Shown here piece by piece: positions 5,591 through 9,114 of a stretch of 9,114 bases of DNA. Position 1 is the stretch's first letter, and the number at the start of each line of letters is the position of its first letter. The stretch comes from JBEKLJ01 sp050010255. Its GTDB lineage: Bacteria > Acidobacteriota > Terriglobia > Bryobacterales > Bryobacteraceae. Made by a program: the position numbers and the translations under genes. The notes beneath the pieces are model-generated. The model was not told the DNA's origin, did no database searches, and worked only from the letters and a program-made list of their open reading frames with translations. Location: positions 1-9,114 of the forward strand of contig JBEKLJ010000145.1 of the NCBI GenBank assembly GCA_050010255.1, written 5' to 3'.

Positions 5591-6532
5591 TCAGAGGGGG
5601 GGCGTCTCCGAAGTGCCAGTCCGCGCCTGGAAGGGCAGGTACGCGGCGCCGAACAGGCCCGCTTCGTTGCCGAGGAGCGCCTTGTCGATCCGGGTGACGC
5701 TGTTGCGGAACGTCAGGGACCGGCGTCTGATCTCGGCCAGCATGGGCGGCGCGAACAGGTCCCAGGCGCCCAGCATGCCGCCGCTCAACAGGTACAGCGG
5801 GAAATTGAAGATGTTCACCAGGGAGGCCAGGGCGATGCCGAGCGCCGTACCCATCCGCTCGAAGCAGGCCTGGGCCTTGAGATTGCCGGCCAGGGCCAGC
5901 TCGCAGGTTTCCTTGGAGGTGAGGCTCTCGCCCAAGCCCATCATGCGCGCAAAGGCACTGACGGCCGTGGCGGAGGCGTGCTTCTCCAGGCAGCCGACGT
6001 TGCCGCAGGCGCAAGGATTCCCCTCTGGCACGACGGTGATGTGGCCCAGCTCGCCGGCCATGCCCAGGGACCCGTGCAGCACTTTGCCGCCGTAGATGAT
6101 GCCGCCGCCGATGCCCGTGCCGAGCGTCAGCAGGACCAGGTCATCGACGTCCCGGCCCGCCCCCATCCACTTCTCGCCGAGTGCGGCGGCGTTGGCGTCG
6201 TTTTCCAGCAGCACGGGAGTCTGAAGCAGCCGCTCGATGGCGTCGCGGGCGGCGAAGTTCTCGAAGCCCGGCAGGTTCGGCGAGGCGGTGACGATGCCCT
6301 TCTCCATGATGATGAAGCCCGGAACGCCGACGCCGATGCCGGCCAGTTGGCCGGCGCCCGTGGAGGCGCGCAGCTTCCGAATCGAGGCGACCATGTCGGA
6401 GATGACCGCGTCGCGCCCGGCCGAGAGCTTCGTGGTCCCCTCCACTTTGTCCAGGATTCCGCCGGTTCGGTTGATGGCCGCGGCGCGGAGGTTCGTGCCC
6501 CCCAGATCGACTCCGATCGAGTATTCCGTCAT
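5591..6532 (-). CDS. ROK-family sugar kinase (glucokinase-like)
   Basis: The product is 313 residues, the usual length of ROK kinases, which phosphorylate glucose, N-acetylglucosamine or related hexoses with ATP. Motifs run in order. The phosphate-binding loop is DLGGTN (9-14). The sugar site and catalytic aspartate lie in LENDANAAALGE (109-120, Asp112). The adenosine loop is LGTGIGGG (137-144). ELGHI (161-165) supplies Glu161 and His164. The ROK zinc signature is C174-x-C176-G-x-x-G-C181-L-E. LSGG lies at 249-252. No helix-turn-helix precedes the kinase, so this is an enzyme rather than a ROK repressor. The exact sugar cannot be told. ATG at 6532 is preferred; GTG at 6538 is in frame and would add two residues. 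Neither has a good Shine-Dalgarno, and a -10 box lies so close that the mRNA may be leaderless. Its 3' end is odd: coding signal continues in the -1 frame beyond the C7 run. Confidence 0.92.
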   Translation of the reverse strand: MTEYSIGVDLGGTNLRAAAINRTGGILDKVEGTTKLSAGRDAVISDMVASIRKLRASTGAGQLAGIGVGVPGFIIMEKGIVTASPNLPGFENFAARDAIERLLQTPVLLENDANAAALGEKWMGAGRDVDDLVLLTLGTGIGGGIIYGGKVLHGSLGMAGELGHITVVPEGNPCACGNVGCLEKHASATAVSAFARMMGLGESLTSKETCELALAGNLKAQACFERMGTALGIALASLVNIFNFPLYLLSGGMLGAWDLFAPPMLAEIRRRSLTFRNSVTRIDKALLGNEAGLFGAAYLPFQARTGTSETPPL

Positions 6533-6540
6533 GAGCACGC

Positions 6541-6549
6541 ATGATAGCA
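6541..6549 (-). promoter_or_regulatory. Extended -10 element of the ROK gene, possibly giving a leaderless mRNA
   Basis: The minus strand reads TGCTATCAT, a TGn extension followed by TATCAT (five of six matches). Transcription would start about 6-9 nt downstream, at or within two bases of the ATG at 6532. The lack of a Shine-Dalgarno before that ATG agrees with a leaderless transcript. No clear -35 is visible. Confidence 0.4.
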
Positions 6550-6563
6550 GATCCGTCCATGGC

Positions 6564-6597
6564 GGCAGGCGAACGCCGACGCCGCCGGGCGCCTGCC
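6564..6597. repeat. Spaced inverted repeat between divergent promoters
   Basis: GGCAGGCG (6564-6571) and CGCCTGCC (6590-6597) are perfect inverted arms with an 18-bp spacer. The left arm falls at the expected -35 region of the ROK promoter. This is a possible operator for a dimeric regulator, but GC-rich sequence makes such repeats fairly likely by chance. Confidence 0.25.
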
Positions 6598-6639
6598 TGA
6601 ATCCTCATCGAGCGCCGCGCCCGTTCCTCCGCGATGCTC

Positions 6640-6668
6640 TTGCAATCCCACCCGTTCGGGACTAGCAT
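6640..6668 (+). promoter_or_regulatory. Sigma-70-like promoter of the IPT/TIG gene
   Basis: TTGCAA (6640-6645) and TAGCAT (6663-6668) are spaced by exactly 17 bp, each with four of six consensus matches. The predicted start near 6675 leaves a leader of about 16 nt with the GGAGG Shine-Dalgarno (6676-6680) almost at its 5' end. Confidence 0.4.
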
Positions 6669-6690
6669 TTGTCATGGAGGACGTAAGCAG

Positions 6691-7041
6691 ATGAGAACGT
6701 CCCTTATGGCGCGTCTCGTGGTTGGTAGCCTTTTTGCCGCGGTGGTCCTGCTCGCGCAGGCCGACGTTCCACAGGTGAGATCGGTTGAACCGGCCACGGC
6801 GAAGGTTGGAGACGTGCTGACGGCCACGGGCGAGAACCTTGACAGGGCCAACGTGGCTGAAGCGTACCTCACCGACGGTACGAATGACTTCAAAGTCGCC
6901 ATTACCGAGCAGGAGGCCGGCTCGCTCAAGGTCAAGGTGACGGCCAATGTCAAACCCGGGCGGCTGGCGCTCATGGTTCTCACCAGGGGCAGGGAGCCGA
7001 AGCTGATCGAGCAGCCGGTGAAGGTCACCATCGAGGAATAG
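6691..7041 (+). CDS. Secreted single IPT/TIG-domain protein
   Basis: The product is 116 residues. An N-terminal signal peptide (MRTSLMARLVVGSLFAAVVL, probable cleavage after about residue 26 at LLAQA) is followed by one immunoglobulin-like IPT/TIG domain. The domain opens PQVRSVEPATAKVGDVLTATG (about 29-49) and continues with GENLDRANVAEAYLTDG. It ends with a strand series, VKVTANVKPGRLALMVLTRG, and QPVKVTIEE. The P-x-V-x-S-V-x-P-x-x-A-x-x-G-D-x-x-T-x-x-G pattern is the usual TIG start. Such domains serve as binding or spacer modules at the cell surface. A free-standing copy in the periplasm has no defined role, and I see no catalytic motif. The ATG at 6691 follows GGAGG (6676-6680) with a 10-nt spacer. 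The frame is open back to 6634, but that extension lacks a signal-peptide start. It is divergent from ROK and convergent with queG. Confidence 0.78.
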   Translation: MRTSLMARLVVGSLFAAVVLLAQADVPQVRSVEPATAKVGDVLTATGENLDRANVAEAYLTDGTNDFKVAITEQEAGSLKVKVTANVKPGRLALMVLTRGREPKLIEQPVKVTIEE

Positions 7042-7062
7042 GTTCCGCCACCTGCGTTGTCA

Positions 7063-7075
7063 GGCCTCGTAGGCC
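7063..7075 (+). terminator. Short hairpin between the IPT/TIG gene and queG
   Basis: GGCCT-CGT-AGGCC is a 5-bp stem with a 3-nt loop, 21 nt after the IPT/TIG stop in a 113-bp convergent gap. There is no T-tract and the stem is small, so it is only a weak candidate. I see nothing else in the gap. Confidence 0.2.
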
Positions 7076-7154
7076 GCTGCTAGGTCAGAGCCCGGGGCCC
7101 TGCCGTTGGAAGCGTGTTGAGCGGCGCGACCTGCGTCTGGCTGTGCGGCGCTTT

Positions 7155-8213
7155 CTACAGCGGCGACAGTCTGGCGAGCGCCCATTCGGCATGCGGGCCG
7201 ACGAGCGGATCGGGATGCGAGGCCAGCCGCTCGAGCGCCGGACGAAACCTCTCTAGCCCGCTGTTGCCCATGGCGATGGCGACGTTGCGCAGGAAGCCCG
7301 CGTAGCCGGAGCGCAGCACCGGCGTGCCACGGAACATGGCGTTGAATTCCGGTTCGGTCAGGGCGGCGAGCTTCTCCAGCGGCGGCGCGAAGAACCTGGC
7401 TGCTAAGGCTGGTTCCAGAGTTGCCGGCGCTTCGCCATTCCAGGGGCAGACCTCCTGGCAGATGTCGCAGCCGAACACGTGCCGGCCGATGCCGGCGCGC
7501 TGCTGCGGCGGCGCCTCACTGCGCAGCTCGATGGTGAGGTAGGAGATGCAGCGGCGCGCGTCGAGGGCCCAGGCCGGCTCGGCCCGGCCGGTAGGCACGA
7601 TGGCCTGGGTCGGGCAGGCTGCGATGCAGCGCCTGCACGTGCCGCAACGATCCGGGGGCTGGCGGTCAGGCTCCAGCTCGAGCGAAAGCAACAACTCGCC
7701 GAGGAAGAACCAGGACCCCGCGCCCTCCCGGATGAGGCAGGTGTTCCTGCCGATCCAGCCGAGGCCGGCGCGGCGGGCATGGGCGCGCTCGAGTAGCGGG
7801 GCTGTGTCCACACAGATCTTCCACTGGAAGGGCCTGCCGATTGCGGACTGGAGCCGCTGGACCACCCGCCTGAGCCCGCGGCGGATCAGCCCGTGGTAGT
7901 TCTGGCCCCAGGCGTAGCGCGAGATCCAGGCGCGCTCGGGGGCGTCGAACTGGGTGGAGTAGGGCTCGGGGCCGTGGTAGAGCTTGCCGACGCACAGGAT
8001 GGACCGTGCCGAGGGCAGGAGCGCGCGGGGGTCGGCGCGCAGGCTGGCGCGGTGGTCGGTGAGGTAGCACATGTCGCCCGCCATGCCGCGGCGCACCCAT
8101 TCGGCGTACCACGCGGCCTCGGGCAGGCGCTCGGCGGCGGCGATGCCGGCCAGCTCGAAGCCGCAGTCCAGGGCCAGGCGCTTGAGGTCTCCGGAACGCA
8201 CCGTATCCCCCAT
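7155..8213 (-). CDS. queG: Epoxyqueuosine reductase QueG
   Basis: The product is 352 residues and catalyses the last step of queuosine synthesis, reducing epoxyqueuosine to queuosine at position 34 of tRNAs with GUN anticodons. It uses cobalamin and two [4Fe-4S] clusters. The N-terminal DUF1730 region includes GDMCYL (46-51) and SRYAWGQNYHGLI (98-110). The conserved VDTAPLLERAHARRAGLGWIGRN (135-157) holds Asp136, the expected proton donor. A bacterial ferredoxin-like part has Cys190, 193, 196 and 200 (CGTCRRCIAACP), RCISYLTIE (221-229, Cys222), and CDICQEVCPWN (249-259, Cys249, 252 and 256), which supply the cluster ligands. A short HEAT-like C-terminus follows (about 310-350). The frame is open to 8423, but the ATG at 8213 matches the family's N-terminus and length. 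The upstream part is leader sequence and overlaps the promoter of the divergent gene. The Shine-Dalgarno is weak (GGGG about 5 nt upstream). Confidence 0.95.
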   Translation of the reverse strand: MGDTVRSGDLKRLALDCGFELAGIAAAERLPEAAWYAEWVRRGMAGDMCYLTDHRASLRADPRALLPSARSILCVGKLYHGPEPYSTQFDAPERAWISRYAWGQNYHGLIRRGLRRVVQRLQSAIGRPFQWKICVDTAPLLERAHARRAGLGWIGRNTCLIREGAGSWFFLGELLLSLELEPDRQPPDRCGTCRRCIAACPTQAIVPTGRAEPAWALDARRCISYLTIELRSEAPPQQRAGIGRHVFGCDICQEVCPWNGEAPATLEPALAARFFAPPLEKLAALTEPEFNAMFRGTPVLRSGYAGFLRNVAIAMGNSGLERFRPALERLASHPDPLVGPHAEWALARLSPL

Positions 8214-8338
8214 TTTCGCCCCGCGCGGCCCCTTCCGGCTGAAAGATCGGCGCTCCGTTGGAGCCGCTAAAATCCCCGTACAACCATGAAACCAGGCAGT
8301 TTGACCGGCTTTGGATGTGCCCCGGTGGCGCCAGCCTA

Positions 8339-8344
8339 TATAAT
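8339..8344 (+). promoter_or_regulatory. Perfect -10 box upstream of the radical SAM gene
   Basis: TATAAT matches the consensus fully and stands out in GC-rich surroundings. A start near 8351 gives a leader of about 29 nt, with AGGAGG at 8365-8370. The -35 is unclear: TTGGAT at 8311 is spaced too far (22 nt), so an activator may be involved. Confidence 0.5.
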
Positions 8345-8379
8345 TCAGCAATCGGCTCTCATACAGGAGGACTGTCATT

Positions 8380-9114
8380 TTGAGTACCGCGACACTCTCG
8401 CCCCCTGCCGTAAAGAGTTTCAAGATCGTTCAACCTGAGAGTACGCTAGGCGGCTCGCAGATCGAGCCGGTCCACCGCGGCCTGCCGAAGATCACCCAGT
8501 CGCTTTGCCCGGAGTGCATCCGGGTGATTGACGCCCTGGTGTTCGAAGAGGACGGGCGGGTCATCATGGAGAAGACCTGCGCGCAGCACGGCTACTTCCG
8601 CGACGTGGTCTTCTCCGACGTGAAGATGTACCTGCGGATGGAAGAGTGGCACTTCGGCGACAACCGCGGCGTCAGCAATCCCGCCATCCCGAATGCGACG
8701 CGCTGCCCGGATGAGTGCGGCCTGTGCTCGATGCACGCCAGCCACACCGTCCTGAGCAATGTGGACCTGACGAACCGCTGCAACCTCACCTGCCCGGTCT
8801 GCTTCGCCAACGCCAATGCAGCCGGCTACCTCTACGAGCCGAATCTGGAGCAGGTGCGGCGGATGCTCCAGGCGCTGCGGGACGAGGCGCCGGTGGCCAA
8901 CCGCATCGTGCAGTTCTCCGGCGGCGAGCCGACCATCCACCCGCAGTTCTTCGAGATCCTGCGGATGGCCAAGGAGATGGGTTTCAGCCACCTTCAGGCG
9001 GCCACCAACGGGATCCTGTTCACGGACCTGGAGTTTGCCCAGGCGGCCAAGGAAGCTGGTCTGCACACGCTCTACCTCCAGCTCGACGGCGTGACCGACG
9101 ACGTCTACCTGAAG
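8380..9114 (+). CDS. Radical SAM protein, MJ0619/tetraether-synthase-like group (partial, 3' end off window)
   Basis: The first 245 residues are present. The start is TTG at 8380, chosen because AGGAGG (8365-8370) lies 9 nt upstream and no ATG fits. The N-terminal part carries a metal-binding set: C43-x-x-C46, then a K-x-C67-x-x-H70-G element, then C109-x3-C113-x-x-C116-x-x-H119 (CPDECGLCSMH). The radical SAM domain follows with CNLTCPVCFANA (134-145), giving the C-x3-C-x2-C cluster ligands Cys134, 138 and 141. FSGGEPT (179-185) binds SAM and ATNG lies at 208-211. The combination of Cys-rich N-terminus and CNLTCPVCFAN core is typical of COG1964. That group includes archaeal MJ0619 homologues such as the tetraether lipid synthase Tes, which joins lipid tails by C-C coupling. 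Acidobacteriota make membrane-spanning lipids, so such a role is attractive but inferred; other members have different or unknown functions. The gene is divergent from queG. Confidence 0.85.
   Translation, partial: MSTATLSPPAVKSFKIVQPESTLGGSQIEPVHRGLPKITQSLCPECIRVIDALVFEEDGRVIMEKTCAQHGYFRDVVFSDVKMYLRMEEWHFGDNRGVSNPAIPNATRCPDECGLCSMHASHTVLSNVDLTNRCNLTCPVCFANANAAGYLYEPNLEQVRRMLQALRDEAPVANRIVQFSGGEPTIHPQFFEILRMAKEMGFSHLQAATNGILFTDLEFAQAAKEAGLHTLYLQLDGVTDDVYLK

Noticed and set aside
4469..6095. Plus-strand frames of 336 and 443 residues across the M16 end, exbD and ROK
   Set aside because: They run antisense through exbD and ROK and over the hairpin cluster. Composition is Arg/Ser/Ala-rich shadow sequence.
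8214..8423. Seventy-residue N-terminal extension of QueG
   Set aside because: The QueG family begins near the ATG at 8213. The extension runs through the -10 box and Shine-Dalgarno of the divergent radical SAM gene and into its coding sequence.
8446..9066. 206-residue minus-strand open frame opposite the radical SAM gene
   Set aside because: It is a shadow of the radical SAM coding sequence, whose motifs, Shine-Dalgarno and start are clear.
1..9114. CRISPR array or insertion sequence
   Set aside because: No regularly spaced repeats and no transposase-like protein were seen on either strand.

Overview
The window is GC-rich with strongly GC-biased third codon positions. The gene content fits a soil-type Gram-negative bacterium: a fused two-domain M16 zinc peptidase, an ExbD-like protein, a ROK sugar kinase, QueG, and a radical SAM protein of the type found in Acidobacteriota and archaea. 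Acidobacteriota (Bryobacterales/Solibacter-like) is my best guess. It rests on gene style, because the window has no rRNA or other marker gene.

Layout. (1) Positions 1-1023 look like the right-hand end of an integrated element. A minus-strand type II toxin-antitoxin pair (Phd/YefM antitoxin at 399-689, RelE/ParE toxin at 119-415) sits behind a short autoregulatory-looking promoter/operator. Beyond it, at 969-1023, is a 3' fragment of a tRNA-Leu(CAG), from the anticodon loop to the encoded CCA, with no 5' half in the window. This is what a tRNA-targeted integrative element leaves at its distal attachment site. (2) At 1139-1561 (-) lies a small four-helix membrane protein of unknown function. 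Its leader carries an 11-bp hairpin directly next to the Shine-Dalgarno. (3) At 1969-4731 (+) lies a secreted 920-residue M16 peptidase with one active and one degenerate half. (4) A 244-bp convergent intergenic region (4732-4975) is packed with perfect or near-perfect hairpins. (5) On the minus strand come a ROK-family sugar kinase (5591-6532) and then an orphan ExbD/TolR-like protein (4976-5380). Between them is a stretch (5433 to about 5602) with strong coding bias in the -1 frame relative to the kinase, joined to it at a C7 homopolymer. (6) At 6691-7041 (+) lies a small secreted IPT/TIG-domain protein. (7) At 7155-8213 (-) lies epoxyqueuosine reductase QueG. (8) From 8380 (+) a radical SAM protein runs off the window end. 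Its N-terminal metal-binding region and CNLTCPVCFANA core resemble the MJ0619/tetraether-synthase-like group (COG1964).

Apart from the toxin-antitoxin pair and possibly ROK-exbD, the genes do not form an obvious pathway. This looks like ordinary chromosomal housekeeping and envelope genes flanking the edge of an accessory island. The points most worth following are the tRNA-Leu fragment (island boundary), the out-of-frame coding tail of the ROK gene, and the radical SAM protein as a candidate membrane-spanning-lipid enzyme.
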